This document shows positions 22,240 to 33,459 of a stretch of DNA of 64,000 nucleotides, piece by piece. Source of the stretch: Doryteuthis pealeii (lineage: Eukaryota; Mollusca; Cephalopoda; Myopsida; Loliginidae). Position numbers and translations under genes: made by a program. Every line of letters begins with the position of its first letter. Position 1 is the first letter of the stretch. The notes under the pieces are model-generated. The model saw nothing but the letters and a program-made list of their open reading frames with translations, was not told the DNA's origin and searched no databases. The DNA is taken from the NCBI GenBank assembly GCA_023376005.1, contig CM042145.1, forward strand, positions 15,672,066-15,736,065, in the 5' to 3' direction.

Positions 22240-22614
22240 AAATAAAAAACACCCTCCAGGCGATATAAAAATAGATTTTTGAAACATATTGCCTGACGGG
22301 TGGGAGTAAAACATTCAATGTCAGTGAGTTTGTACCCTAAGTAAGTAAAATTCATTAAAGGATTAAAAAATAAAACAATTTGAAATGTAAACTTTAAATA
22401 TGTATTAAAATAAAACAAACTATATATAGATATATAATACCAGTCATGTATTTATTAAAACTTGTTTTAAAAAACAATGAGGACTGTCTAATGTTGCATG
22501 TTCAAATTTTGAGTGTATTTATTCTATGTTATGACGATTTTGGGTAATGTGATGTAAGCAGTGACGTAATTTTTGTTACAGACAAAAACCGGAAGCGAAT
22601 CTCCATTATTAATA
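22240..22614 (+). mobile_element. Small dispersed element with the same 3' end as the HINE family
   Basis: Starts near AACACCCTCCAGGCGATATA, shares about 370 bp with 26146-26558, and ends GTGATGTAAGCAGTGACGTA then CTCCATTATTAATAGAT. Likely a sibling non-autonomous family. Confidence 0.45.
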
Positions 22615-22827
22615 GATTGTTTCTTTTGAAGACCATGTCTCCCCGCTTTTCTTTTTTTTCCCACTGGTGTAGCTAAGGATAGCTCTCTATTTCTAATAAC
22701 TCCCTTTGAGGTGTTTAGTTTCCGATGAGGGTGAATCTTGCAGTTTAACACTTTATCTACCAGAGTGCCTCAAACCACTCAATAATCAAAATGTCGGTCC
22801 ACCCGAAAACACCTTAGATCGTTAGCT

Positions 22828-23398
22828 TTTAGAAAATGGTTTAGAGTTAAAAAAGAGAAATGAATTAAATGAATACATTTCTATTCAGTAGTAAAGGATC
22901 ATTGATATGATACTAGATTGTCAACCATTTTGGAACATGGCTATTGCGGATGGCAGTGGTAGATAAAGGGTTTACAGGTTTTTATTCAGAGTTTTCCTTC
23001 TCCAAGACCAGTTGTTATACCAAGGTTAAAGAGCCCAGGCTGCCCTACTATCTACCCATAGCTGAAGGGAGAATAATTGGATTCATACCTTTCTAAAGAT
23101 TTACTAGTACTATGTGAAATACAAACAGCATTGTTCATGATTTGAACTCGGTTTGCAGTGTACATTACTTACGATGATAACCATTACAGCACAGGTGCCT
23201 CAATTAAAAGTACTAGCAAATATATGCACACTCTGTAGGGTGCAAGTATTTAAGTTTTCTTAAAAAATGGTTTAGAGTTAAAAAAGAGAAATGAATTAAA
23301 TGAATACATTTCTATTCAGTAGTAAAAGATCATTGATATGATACTAGATTGTCAACCATTTTGGGACATGATTATTGCAGATGGCAGTGGCAGATGTA
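22828..23398 (+). repeat. Pair of 135-bp direct repeats
   Basis: AATGGTTTAGAGTTAAAAAA to GATGGCAGTGG occurs at 22834-22960 and 23270-23388 with few differences, separated by SINE2 and an ACTAGCAAATATATGCACAC Helitron-like end. Confidence 0.7.
22972..23192 (-). mobile_element. SINE2 inside a local direct repeat
   Basis: CAGAGTTTTCCTTCTCCAAG to TGATAACCATTACAGCAC. Lies between two 135-bp direct repeats (22828-22965 and 23260-23398). Confidence 0.6.
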
Positions 23399-23898
23399 AT
23401 AAACAGGGTTAGTATGAAGTGTTTGGTGGCAAGGAAAAAACAAACACAGATTTTAAGTTTAACAATGTATTAGCAAAACACAAAAGGTTATACGGTTGGA
23501 AATGTTTTTTAAAGGAGAACATCTGATATTTTTGATAGTCAGTTGTGACGTGAGTATGTAAAGTCAGTGAAATGTCCGGTGGCCGAATCAGTTGTAGGGT
23601 AGGTGGTGATGTGGGCAGATGAACCAGTGATAGTAGTCAGAAGTTGGTTATATGTGGGCAGAAGATCTGATGTTTTAGTAGTCGTTGATGGGTGATAGTT
23701 GGCATGAATTTGGTAGAATTTCCTTTTGCTTAGTGAGATGAGGGCAGGTGTGGGGTTGAAAGCAAGTCCTGACTGATGCCATGAGCTGGTGTGACGCGGG
23801 GTTTAGTGTGGTCGGTATGGCAGTTCTTTTATCTCGGCTTGGGACGAGCCGACCTTCTTCTGCGACAGCCTGTGAAGTACTGTCTATCGGCGTTAAGT
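23396..23898. mobile_element. LTR-like fragment related to 5483-6222
   Basis: Shares diverged blocks with the 5483 element (CCTTTTGCTTAGTGAG/GTGGGGTTGAAAGC; CTTTTATCTCGGCTTGG; CGGCGTTAAGT). The right side is cut by a (CA)n(TA)n tract. Confidence 0.35.
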
Positions 23899-23936
<38 letters not shown>

Positions 23937-24151
23937 GTCCAAAAAAATTATTTTGTTCCTGAAAAGATTTCTCTTAAAATGTTTTTTTTTCTTCACAATA
24001 ATAATAATAATGTAATTTATTGTGTACAGTACTCAGGTGCACCACAACTCATCAAAGTCTCATGTCAAGTACACAGAATAATGTTGTGTCAGGAACAGTT
24101 CACAGTAGTAATATGCATGTATGTGTGTGCATGTGTATGTGGAGAGTGGCA

Positions 24152-24345
24152 TCAGGTATAGTGTTGGCGGACTACAGGAAGCATGGAGGCTTTGAAAGAT
24201 TCAGTGCTCTGGCAGCCTACAACAGATGCAGGCAGTTTATTCCATGTCTCCGCAATTCTGAGCGTGAAAAAAATGTTTCCGAAAGTCACATGAACAGTGC
24301 TGTTTTCTGACTTTGTAGGCATGCCTGCGTGTATTGGAGAGATGG
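24152..24345 (-). pseudogene. Jockey/CR1-type RT C-terminal fragment
   Basis: Minus-strand reading FFTLRIAETWNKLPASVVG then STESFKASM is the conserved end of jockey/CR1-like reverse transcriptases (F..R....WN.LP..VV....SFK). About 60 codons, isolated. Confidence 0.7.
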
Positions 24346-24549
24346 AGATCAAAAAGATGATGAACACATGATAAACATGCGATATAGTCTAATTTGGTAA
24401 CTTATGCTTTACGTGTTTGTGATTGTCAATATAAACTACTGTGAATCAGTTATTTATTTATTGCAGGACGTTAAGCATGAGTGCCTCTAGCCAGATATTC
24501 ACCCAAATGACTTATTAAGTGCCTCTAGCCAGATATTCACTTATGCCAT

Positions 24550-25385
24550 AACACTGATGCATTTAGTATAACAGTTATCATCATGGGAAATGGAATGAGC
24601 AAACTGAGTTCAAATCCTGGACAAGGCTGTTTGCATTTCACTTCGCGGAGCTATTCACAGAATTGCATCCCCGCCTCCTGCCTTAAAAAACGCTAGGCAG
24701 TGATAGCTGAAAAAACAACCCTCCTACGAATGAAGTCCCTAACTGAAGTGGTGCCTGCTGAAAAAAACAACCAGCGCTTAAGGCGTTTTTTCCCGAAAAG
24801 TTAGTGCGATATTTTACCCTCTCCAGTCTATTTTCGACAAGTAAATATTTTAACCCTCCCCTCTTTAGATTATTTGGGGGGGGGGGGGCTAAATATTTAC
24901 ATTTTCTTGTCGATGAAAATATTGCTTACTTTTAACGCCTTCAAACCACTAAAAAGATAATTTGTCAATAAAAACACTTTCAATCCACTAAAAAAATATC
25001 TTCTTTTTTTTTTTGGCATTTTCATTTTATTTATTTTATTTTTTTTGACAATCAATTACAAATAAAAAATTAAAACATATTTTTCGGTATTTTTATTTTA
25101 TTTTAATATATCTATTTCCAACAATCATATTCATTCGTAGGGAGGGTTGTTTTTTCAGCTACACCGCCTAGCATTTTTTAAGGCAGGTGGCCGGGACGCA
25201 ATTTTGCGAATAGACCCGTCTTCGCTCTAATGCCCTAGAGTAAGGCAGGAATCTATTTATTATAATAGTAGTAATAACTGGATTCTTTAGCCTTGGTTAG
25301 GCAACCAGTCTAAGAGAAGGAAAACTCTGAATTCAAACCAGGTTTACTCTGCTTCCTGCTTGTGTCAGAGGGGCTGGGTAAATAC
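24550..25385 (+). mobile_element. SINE2 split by a MITE
   Basis: Head at 24556-24650 (CTGAGTTCAAATCCTGGAC) and tail at 25270-25385 (CCTTGGTTAGGCAACCAGTC); the foldback MITE at 24651-25217 lies between. Confidence 0.65.
24651..25217. mobile_element. Foldback MITE nested in a SINE2 copy
   Basis: Long imperfect terminal inverted repeats of about 90 bp (CTATTCACAGAATTGC, CCTGCCTTAAAAAACGCTAG, AGCTGAAAAAACAACCCTCC) bound about 570 bp of AT-rich filler. It splits a SINE2 element between TTTCACTTCGC and CTTCGCTCTAATGCCC, so CTTCGC(G/T) is the probable target duplication. No transposase. Confidence 0.7.
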
Positions 25386-26145
25386 AAACACTGTTGTAAT
25401 ATCTTCTTAATGCTCACCCAATAACAACATATGTAAACCACAAGATGACAGACTTAATAATAATACTTATTATAACAATCATGCAATAGGCTGTGTACAC
25501 TTCTGTCAGTGTCTTTGGGGTATAAGGATGGTTTAAAGTTCAACATACTTTGGATATAAATGACTCCGACGAAGGTTAATAGACAAACATTTAATAAACA
25601 CAGCACATGGATAACAGTTGGTACAAGTACATAGTGAAAGAGTACATATAAAAAGAGTACACAAATAAAGATAGACACATTCATGAATGATGCAGATATA
25701 ACATAAAAGAGTACAGACATGAGACTAGCGATAGTCCATGCTGTAAAGAACTTACAGTAATGTAAGGGGGCGGAGCCCCACGAGAGGTTTAGATAGAATC
25801 TACCCCATGGTGCTCGTAGTTGCTGAAACTATAAAGAAGCCGAAAGGATTTGAAACCGGCGCTTAAATACTGGTGCCCTAGCGGCATCATCAAACTAAAA
25901 GGGGCAGACAACTCCACCAGGCGAATACAAACTAACGCTACAGGGGTAAAAGTCCCGTCTCAGTATTCTACCAAGATGCTACATCTCTATTAGTGTCATG
26001 AGAAAATCACATGAGGGATCAAATTGCACTCTGTAATGTTCAATGAGGAGAGCAAGTTCTATCCTTATGCAACTGATGTTCATTAAGCCATTTTAAGCCA
26101 TTCATTTTAAGCTATAATCATTTCAAATTAGTAAGACTAACAAAA
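25386..26145. other. No gene recognised; possible LTR-like sequence
   Basis: 25730-26000 is GC-richer (GGGGGCGGAGCCCCACGAG, CCTAGCGGCATCATCAAAC) with AATAAA-like signals on minus upstream. No defined ends. Confidence 0.3.
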
Positions 26146-26558
26146 CGAACACCCTCTGGCGGTGTAAAAATTAATTTTTGAAAGAATTTGCCTGAGGGGT
26201 AGGAGTTAAAAATTCAATGATAGAGATTTTGTACCATAAATAAGTAAAATCATCAAATTTATAAAAATTATGAATAAAATAAAAACATTTTGAAATGGAA
26301 ACCTAGTTCTGATAACTTTAAATATATATTAAAATAAAACAAACTATATATAAGTATATAATAATTTATTATTTATTATTAGTAAATTATGAATTTACTA
26401 TAACTTGTTTTTTAAAAAATGAAGATCGTCTAAGGTTTGCATGCTCAAATTTTGAGTGTATTTATTCTATGTTATGACGATTTTGGGTAATGTGATGTAA
26501 GCAGTGACGTAGTTTCAGTTACAGACAAATAGAGACCTAATCTCCATTATAATAAGAT
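26146..26558 (+). mobile_element. Small dispersed element, second copy
   Basis: AACACCCTCTGGCGGTGTAA to TCTCCATTATAATAAGAT; same family as 22240-22614. Confidence 0.45.
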
Positions 26559-26726
26559 GTCTATGAAAGGTAAGTGTGCTATCCATTTCATCTTCTAATG
26601 TAAATTCAACACTGTGTTCACTATTCTATGATGACATTTAACTCTCTAGTTTTGGATGGGTATATTAATAGTGTTTTGCAGTTACTAATCTGGGTGTGTC
26701 ACCAAATCTAAAAATAGAAAAGGAAC

Positions 26727-26785
<59 letters not shown>

Positions 26786-26899
26786 CAGTAAAAATAATTT
26801 TGTTCCCAAAAAGATTTCTCTTAAAAAGTTTTTTTTTCTTAAAAAGTTTTTTAAGAACATTTTTTTCATAAATTCTTAACTAACTAACTAACTAACTAA

Positions 26900-26944
<45 letters not shown>

Positions 26945-27391
26945 CCTGTGTGTGTGTGTGTGTGAGTGTGTGTGTATATGTATATATATACTCACACATA
27001 GAAAGAAAGATAGACAGATCATTCACTCGATAATAACGTCTTTATTTAATCATACCAGCCAAAAAGTGTGTGTGTGTGTGTATGTGTGTGTGTGTGGGGG
27101 GGCGTGCGCATGTGCTAGACAACCCATGAACTCATTGGGTACCTGTTGTAGCAACAGTACATGAAAATACTAATTTTTCTGCTGAGGAAGAATTGAAGAA
27201 TTCTAATTAGTATTTCATGATTATCTCTTTTATAATGACAATTTGGATGATTCAAAAAATGGTACTGATTCCCAAAAAATTATAATTCAATTGCATATTG
27301 GACTGGAAATTAATTTATTCTTTAAGTTAGAACATTCTAATTCTATTAGTCTAATAAGATATTTGCTATGATGTACTTTTTTGCCTGGTTA

Positions 27392-27397
<6 letters not shown>

Positions 27398-27472
<75 letters not shown>
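27398..27472. repeat. (TA)n microsatellite
   Basis: About 37 TA units, left border of the ribozyme B element; a matching TA tract follows at 27705-27740. Confidence 0.95.
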
Positions 27473-27475
<3 letters not shown>

Positions 27476-27702
27476 TCTGTTTACAGATTTGATCTCTCTG
27501 GTGATCATAAAGTATATACATAGATGTATGTATTTAAAACAGTTACAACACTGCTCCTTAAACGGCAGTTGGCAATGGCCCAGAGGTTAATAGATCGTAC
27601 AAGTGTAAAGTCAGTTGGGGTTTGCTTCTGGTTGGAGTTAGTTGTTGTGTCTAGCCACACTGATGAGACGTGAAACATCGAAACACAGTGTCTGTAGATG
27701 AC

Positions 27703-27704
<2 letters not shown>
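27473..27704 (+). mobile_element. tRNA-headed SINE-like element carrying ribozyme B, bounded by (TA)n
   Basis: About 232 bp between two long (TA)n tracts. A tRNA-like head (A-box TGGCCCAGAGGTTAA at 27576, weak B-box GGTTTGCTTCT at 27619) precedes ribozyme B by about 27 nt, and the element ends soon after the ribozyme. The same order as in the retrozyme unit, but with unrelated sequence. Resembles the schistosome Sm-alpha satellite, a pol III-type SINE-like repeat with an active hammerhead. Confidence 0.5.
27650..27698 (+). ncRNA. Hammerhead ribozyme B
   Basis: Core CTGATGA (27660-27666); stem II GACGT/ACATC around GAA with one C.A mismatch; GAAA (27680-27683); stem III ACA/TGT closing CAG; cleavage triplet GTC (cut after 27692). 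Stem I is ACA/TGT, then a four-base bulge, then TCT/AGA. The bulged stem I is typical of natural ribozymes that use loop-loop contacts. The stem II mismatch suggests some decay. Confidence 0.65.
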
Positions 27705-27745
<41 letters not shown>

Positions 27746-27763
27746 TACTTTTTTGCTTGGTTA

Positions 27764-27798
<35 letters not shown>

Positions 27799-27801
<3 letters not shown>

Positions 27802-28427
27802 TATTATAATGGAGATTGTGTGTTTTTCTGTCTGTAACCGAAACCATATTACTAATCAAATCACGAGTCCCTTAGGTATTAATGTCCCTTTCTCAATGAT
27901 TTTATTTCAATTTAAACCTCAATTATTAATAAAATTGATTTACATTATTATTACGGTTAACTATATCTATATACTAACATGCAATTATATTTATATATAC
28001 AACAAAATAATGGTTTACAATGTGAACGGGAATGCTAATTTGCATATTGATATTAAAAAGTTGATTTTAATAAATATGTGCTTAGTACTATTTATTTCTA
28101 ACTGTTTGGTTTTATTTTAATGAATATAAGCAAAAGTCTCTTCAATGAATCTTAAATGAAATCCATTAACAAGAAAAAATAACTGTCATTTTATTCTTTA
28201 CTTCCTCTTTTAACTAAATACTTAAATTAGAAAAAATAACAATGAAAGACGAGAGTGATGGAAGAGAAAGTTTCAGTTGTTCTATTTATCGATTATACCT
28301 GCCTTCTGTTTCAAATCTTTTTATCTGCATTCTTATTTAGTTTCATTAGCCTTTCTAATTTGATATAATATTTTATTACATTAAGACTTAAATACTTGCA
28401 CCCGGAGGGTGCATATATTTGCTAGTA
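27799..28427 (-). mobile_element. HINE-like element inserted in (TA)n
   Basis: Read on the minus strand it begins TACTAGCAAATATATGCACC with the hairpin GCACCCTCCGGGTGC and ends CAATCTCCATTATAATAAGAT, directly followed by (TA)n. The ACTAGC start, subterminal hairpin and ATTAT..AGAT end suggest a small Helitron-like non-autonomous element of about 630 bp. Non-coding. Confidence 0.5.
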
Positions 28428-28455
28428 TATATAATGTACTTTTTTTGTCTGGTTA

Positions 28456-28525
<70 letters not shown>

Positions 28526-28547
28526 ATATATATAAATATGTGTGCAT

Positions 28548-28712
28548 TTACATAATCCCTCTGCCACAGGCAGGATGGGACATAGGGTCAATTTTTAAGT
28601 AGAATAAAGCTGATTTGAATTCAGAGTTTTCCTTCTCCTAGACTGGTTGCCTAATCAAGCCGAGAAAAAAACCAGTTTGCCCTACTATATACCCATAGCT
28701 GGAGGAGAAGAG
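28548..28712 (-). mobile_element. SINE2, head truncated
   Basis: AATCCCTCTGCCACAGGCAG to ATACCCATAGCTGGAGGAG. Confidence 0.6.
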
Positions 28713-28732
28713 ATAGATTCATTAAAATAAAA

Positions 28733-28997
28733 TTCTAAAGATCAATATGCAAATTAGCCTTCCTGTTCACACTGTAAACTGCTAGTTGGTGGTACATATA
28801 GATATAATTACATGTTATTAATATGTAGATAAGGCCAAAAGTATTGATGATATAAAACAATTTTCTTAATAATTGAGATTTGAATAAAAATAGAATTATT
28901 AAGAATGTGACATAAATAACTAAGGGAATTGTGACATAGGAAGTGATGTAGTTTCAGTTTCCGTTCCAGACACATAATCACCATCATACTAAGATAA
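28733..28997 (+). mobile_element. HINE-like element, 3' half
   Basis: Matches the 3' half of the element at 27799-28427 in opposite orientation (TCAATATGCAAATTAGC, then GTAGTTTCAGTTTCCGTT and CATACTAAGAT). Confidence 0.5.
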
Positions 28998-29071
28998 GAC
29001 AAGAATTTTAGCAATATGTGTGTAATTTTAAATGCTTCTGTGAATATTCTTTATTCTGTATATATATTTAC
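28998..29071. other. Spacer between repeats
   Basis: AT-rich sequence between the HINE-like fragment and SINE2; nothing seen. Confidence 0.4.
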
Positions 29072-29335
29072 CAACCCCTCCACACGAGCAGGATGTGACA
29101 CAAGGTCAATTTCTTAGGTGGAATTCAACAGGTTTGAAATCAGAGTTTTCCTTCTCCTGGACCGGTTGCCTATCCAGGGATAAAGATCCCAGTCTGCCCT
29201 ACTATTTATCCATAGTTGGAGGGAGAGTAGGATTCATACCTTTTCCAAGGCTAAGTGAAATGCAATTACCACATCCAGGATTTGAACTCGGGGCGACGAG
29301 TCCATTTCCCATGACTTTAACCATTACACCATGCG
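29072..29335 (-). mobile_element. SINE2, full length
   Basis: CCAACCCCTCCACACGAGCA to CATGACTTTAACCATTACAC with the B box on minus (GAGTTCAAATCCTGGATG). Open frames across it are chance. Confidence 0.7.
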
Positions 29336-29870
29336 CTGTAAAGTTTTTAAATGCCATCCTTGGCCAGTTGAAAAGGGCTTAAAGTAAGTAAGTCCTGAGT
29401 GATGGAATCCTTTGGTAAGCGAATAAGTCCTATCCTGCGTATAAGTCCTATCTTGCGTATTGTTAAAGATCCAGTGATTTAATCCTATGTCCATCGTCCA
29501 CAAAAATTCAAAGTAGTTATGGACAGTACTGTTGGTTTAAGTATTGTATCAGCAGCAGAGTACTGCTCCGGATTTGTTTTCAGGGTTTACTCCCCTAGTT
29601 TTCCTCCGGATCATATAAAGCCGCTCAGCAGCGATGGTTTTGTAACAAACTCTTCCTTGTCGTAGATGGATTGACTCCCAAACTTTTATGAAATGAATAA
29701 TAATGATAATATATCATGAACCACCCCATTATCTTATATTATTAACAGTTATATTAAGATATATACAAAAGGGCATAAAAAATCACAAGTAATTCCTTAC
29801 ATGACTTCCTATAAAACATATTAGGGTGAATTTAAATTATCAAGCCTCATCTCAAAAATTCAGTGAAATA
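29336..29870. other. No gene recognised
   Basis: Contains the short repeat AAGTCCTATCCTGCGTAT/AAGTCCTATCTTGCGTAT at 29427 and the inverted 130-bp repeat shared with 22095-22225. Confidence 0.4.
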
Positions 29871-30075
29871 ATACCAGGGTGAGTTGAACATTTTGCAATA
29901 TTTTGGTAATGGGAGGCACAATCTGGCAACTCTGGATACCTTTCCTTAGGTTGTGAAGGTGATGAACCACACTGGATTGTGAGATGTCGAGCTCACCTGA
30001 TATTCTCAGTGTGCTACTTTTAAAGATTTGCCTTTCACTGAGGATTTTCTGCAAGTTTCAAATCCATATGATGTA
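29870..30075 (-). pseudogene. Mariner HTH fragment
   Basis: Minus-strand reading STLRISGELDISQSSVVHHL then HNLRKGIQ matches the second HTH of the family seen at 8230-8710. Confidence 0.55.
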
Positions 30076-30124
30076 TTGACTAACATACTGAACTGCTACA
30101 TCATAGTAAACATTTTTTTATTCA

Positions 30125-30845
30125 ACTCATAGATGGGACCCTAACAGGTACTACCACTCTGGGTTAAGGTGGAACTGGGAGTAATGGTGATGAAGGGGTA
30201 CTCCACACTCCGCAGAGCTCCAGGAGTGGACCTTACCATTATATGCAGTTTAACGCCATAGCCAATTCACTGAGAACCTCAGCCATTGCCTACTAGCACA
30301 TATATATATTTACCAACCCCTCTGCACAAGCAGGATGTGACACAAGGTCAATTTCTTAGGCGGAGTTTAACAGGTTTGAATTTAGAGTTTTCCTTCTCCT
30401 AGACTGGTTACCTAGCCATGGTTAAAGAACCCAGTCTGCCCTGCTATTTACCCATAGCTGGAGTGAGAGTAGGATTCATACCTTTCCCAAGAGTATTAGC
30501 ACTAAGTGAAATGCAATTACCATGTCCAGGATTTGAACTCGGGGCGACGAGTCCATTTCCCATGACTTTAACCATTACTAGCACATATATGATTAAAAAG
30601 GGTTGGGTAGGACATAAGAGCAATGGTAAGGCACTCCACACTCCCAAGAGCTCCAGAATTGGAACTCCACCATTAGATGAAATTTTAACGTCATACCCAG
30701 GACACTAGGAAGCTCAGTCACCGCATTCTAGCACGTATAAGATAAAAATGGTTGGGTTTTACCAGAAGAGTAATACAGTCAGGACAATCATATTGGTGCT
30801 AGTGCTTGATGTGACCAGGCAATTGATAAACTCCAGTCACACCAT
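30125..30845 (-). repeat. R3 copy interrupted by SINE2
   Basis: TAGATGGGACCCTAACAGGT (30132) and CAATCATATTGGTGCTAGTG (30785) bracket SINE2 at 30309-30580. Confidence 0.6.
30309..30580 (-). mobile_element. SINE2, full length, inserted in R3
   Basis: CCAACCCCTCTGCACAAGCA to GACTTTAACCATTACTAGC; R3 sequence resumes after it (CACATATATGATTAAAAAGG). Confidence 0.68.
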
Positions 30846-30866
30846 TATGTTCAATTTAAAGGTGAT

Positions 30867-30972
30867 TTGTGTGGTGTAATGGTTGTTAAACAAGACTTCT
30901 AAGCCATTATTAGTAAGTTTGAGTCTCACTGAGTGCTTCATACATGCGACCTTATGCCACAACTAAGCAAAG
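30867..30972 (+). mobile_element. Third tRNA-like SINE head
   Basis: GTGTGGTGTAATGGTTGTTA (A box) and AAGTTTGAGTCTCACTGAG (B box region). A related head is at 20683-20770 (GTCCCATTATAGTGTAATGG, GAGTTTGATCCTTACTGG). Confidence 0.5.
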
Positions 30973-31017
30973 CTTAGTAAATAACAACTTATTTCAAATT
31001 TAATCAGGAACATTATA

Positions 31018-31076
<59 letters not shown>

Positions 31077-31079
<3 letters not shown>

Positions 31080-31170
31080 CTCCAGCTATGGGTTAAATAG
31101 TAGGGTAGACTGGCTCTTTAACCCTGGATAGGTAACCAGTCTAGGAGAGGGATAACTCTGAATTCAAAAT
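31077..31170 (+). mobile_element. SINE2 3' fragment
   Basis: TCTCCAGCTATGGGTTAAAT to GATAACTCTGAATTCAAA, directly after (TA)n. Confidence 0.55.
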
Positions 31171-31345
31171 TCCTGAGGTCAGTCGTTGATTGGGTTCGTG
31201 GCATTCCTTGATGCACCAATTATTTCCTATCGACTGTGCCAAAAAGTGTGGGAGGGTCCTACACAAGCCTTCACAACAATAAACAAATCACTGTGTTGGT
31301 TGTTCACTGGATGAACACTCATGCGTCGAAAATCGACAAGAGAGT

Positions 31346-31376
<31 letters not shown>

Positions 31377-31382
<6 letters not shown>

Positions 31383-31660
31383 CCAACCCCTCCGCATGAG
31401 CAGGATGTGACACAAAGTCAATTTCTTAAGCGCAGTTTAACAGGCTGGAATCCATAGTTTTCCTTCTCCTAGACTGGTTATCTAACCATGATTAAAGAGC
31501 CCAGTCTGCCCTGCTATTTACCCATAGCTTGAGGGAGAATTGGATTCTTACCTTTTCCAAGGGTATTAGCGCCATGTGATATGCAAACAGCTTTGTCCAG
31601 GAATTGAACACGGGTCGACGAGTCCATTTCCTAAGACTCTAACCATTAGATCATGCGCCT
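31377..31660 (-). mobile_element. SINE2, full length
   Basis: CATACCAACCCCTCCGCATG to CTCTAACCATTAGATCATGC; preceded by (TA)n. Confidence 0.7.
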
Positions 31661-31735
31661 CTATATATATATATAGTTGCTTGAAATACTCAAAATAATT
31701 GTGTTCAAATTATTAATATTAGTTATGGAACCTGT

Positions 31736-32060
31736 AATGCTTTTACATACAAATAAAATAAGGAGCACTGAATGAAAACGCAAAACCCGGTTGTTGGAAA
31801 TTAACAAGGTTGTATTTAACACAAGGTAGAGAATGCTTCTACCGTAAAAATGACTTAATTAGCTCAACCATGTTGTGCATGCATCCAGCCAGCTCAAACC
31901 CCAATCCAAAAGCCTCATGGCAGAGACCTCACTTCTGGGTTCCCACAATGCAACCTTCAAGGGAGGCAACTATCCCCTACTGCTCAAGGGGAGTAACTCT
32001 AGAATTTCATTAGGGCTGGGACCTAACAGAACCATATATCTGTGTGCCATTAAATACCTC
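31736..32060 (+). repeat. R5 long copy
   Basis: AATGCTTTTACATACAAATA to GTGCCATTAAATACCTC; extends further 3' than the other copies (AGCTCAAACCCCAATCC, CAAGGGGAGTAACTC). Confidence 0.5.
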
Positions 32061-32169
32061 ATTATTATCATTAAATAGGAATCATCACTGGTCTCATAAC
32101 GTTATTTGGTTGTGGGGGGCACTACTCATGTAGCATGTCTTGGGGGCAAGAATAGCCTTGCAGTTTCCA

Positions 32170-32395
32170 TCCCACTCCACACCAGGTTTGTATTCAGTTT
32201 TCCTTCTCCTAGACTGGTTCCATAACAAGGTTAAAGAGGCCAGTCTGTCCTACTATTTATCCATTGCTGGAGGAAATAATAGTTGGATTCATACCTTTCC
32301 CAGGGGTATTAGCGCTATGTGAAATGCAAACAGCCTTGTCCAGGATTTGAACTCAGGGAGCTGAGTCCACTTCATATGAAAATAACTATTATACT
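32170..32395 (-). mobile_element. SINE2
   Basis: TTTTCCTTCTCCTAGACTGG to GAACTCAGGGAGCTGAGTC. Confidence 0.6.
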
Positions 32396-32439
32396 ACTAG
32401 GAATAGTTACTTGAAACTGTTTTAATAATTGCGGATAGA

Positions 32440-32716
32440 TTATAAGTATTACGATAGTTACTTGAAGCTATAATAGTTTAAAAAAAAAAAGGGCGGGTAA
32501 AGTAAGGAGCTGATAGTAGTGTGGTGCTCCACCTCAGACACACACAAACAATCTCCTTGGTCTAGCGCTAGTGAAAAGGATAGACTCCCTCGCTGATTGG
32601 CTGATACCGACTGTCACGCCTCCTAACGGTGACCGTCTAACCCTATTACCGGTTGGTTGAGACAGTCTAATTGCGTGCAGGTTAACCCCTCCAGCCAGGA
32701 AACACAAATAACCTTA
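32440..32716. repeat. Local duplicate of 33187-33565, partly deleted
   Basis: Repeats GATAGTTACTTGAAGCTATA, the SINE1 body and the first 100 bp of the solo LTR, but lacks about 100 bp of the SINE head. Places the LTR insertion before this local duplication. Confidence 0.65.
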
Positions 32717-32954
32717 TGTGAATGTTTATGATTAATTTGTGTCATGAATCGTTTCTATTTGTTTTTATTCTCTTTTGTAAAGAAATAAAGATAAAAGAAC
32801 AGCTTATTTATAATTTTGAAGATAACGTTCTGCTTTTCATTAGTAATCATGGAAAGGAAAAAAATAACTAAGTATACATCGTAATACTAAAGAATACAAA
32901 TTGATGTCCGTACTAAAAGAAAAAAACAATCCAATTTTGTCAAATGTATATTGT

Positions 32955-33070
32955 AGGTATTTACCAACCCCTCCACAAAGTTTATCAGTTTTTCTTCCTA
33001 AAGATCAGTTACCAAACCAACATTAAAAAGTTCAGTCTGCCCTAATATTTACCCATTTCTGGGTGGGTGA
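32955..33070 (-). mobile_element. SINE2, old fragment
   Basis: ATTTACCAACCCCTCCACAA to CCCATTTCTGGGTGGGTGAG, heavily diverged. Confidence 0.45.
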
Positions 33071-33234
33071 GAATACCGAACACAATGTAAGTAAAATACT
33101 AAATTGAATATTTCCTTTGTATCTCGCGGATTAATAAATCTGAATCTTTTAAAACTAATGTTTACTAAAGTCTTGTGGATAGATTATTAGTATTAAGATA
33201 GTTACTTGAAGCTATAATAGTTTTAAAAAAAAAA

Positions 33235-33459
33235 AGGGCCGGGTTAGCTCAGTTGGTAGGGCATTCGGCTAGAAACCATAAGCTTCCTAGTTCGATACTG
33301 GCTCTCGCCAACTCAGCGTATGAGTAGCACAGGGATCCGTGCGGTAAAGTAAGGAGCTGATGGTAGGTGTGGTGCTCCACCTCAGACACAAAAACAATCT
33401 CCTTGGTCTAGCGCTAGTGAAAAGGGGATAGACTCCCTTGCTGATTGGCTGATACCGAC
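33235..33459 (+). mobile_element. SINE1 (tRNA-derived), full head
   Basis: Head GCCGGGTTAGCTCAGTTGGT (A box) and TAGTTCGATACTGG (B box), then the body CAACTCAGCGTATGAGTAGC, GGTAGGTGTGGTGCTCC, AACAATCTCCTTGG and GGGGATAGACTCCC. Continues at 33809-33840 after the solo LTR. The tRNA part is too diverged to be a working tRNA gene. Confidence 0.75.

Noticed and set aside
33240..33310. Genuine tRNA gene (also 39108 and 41910)
   Set aside because: Boxes A and B are present, but the acceptor stem and 3' part are not tRNA-like and the sequence continues into the SINE1 body in all copies.
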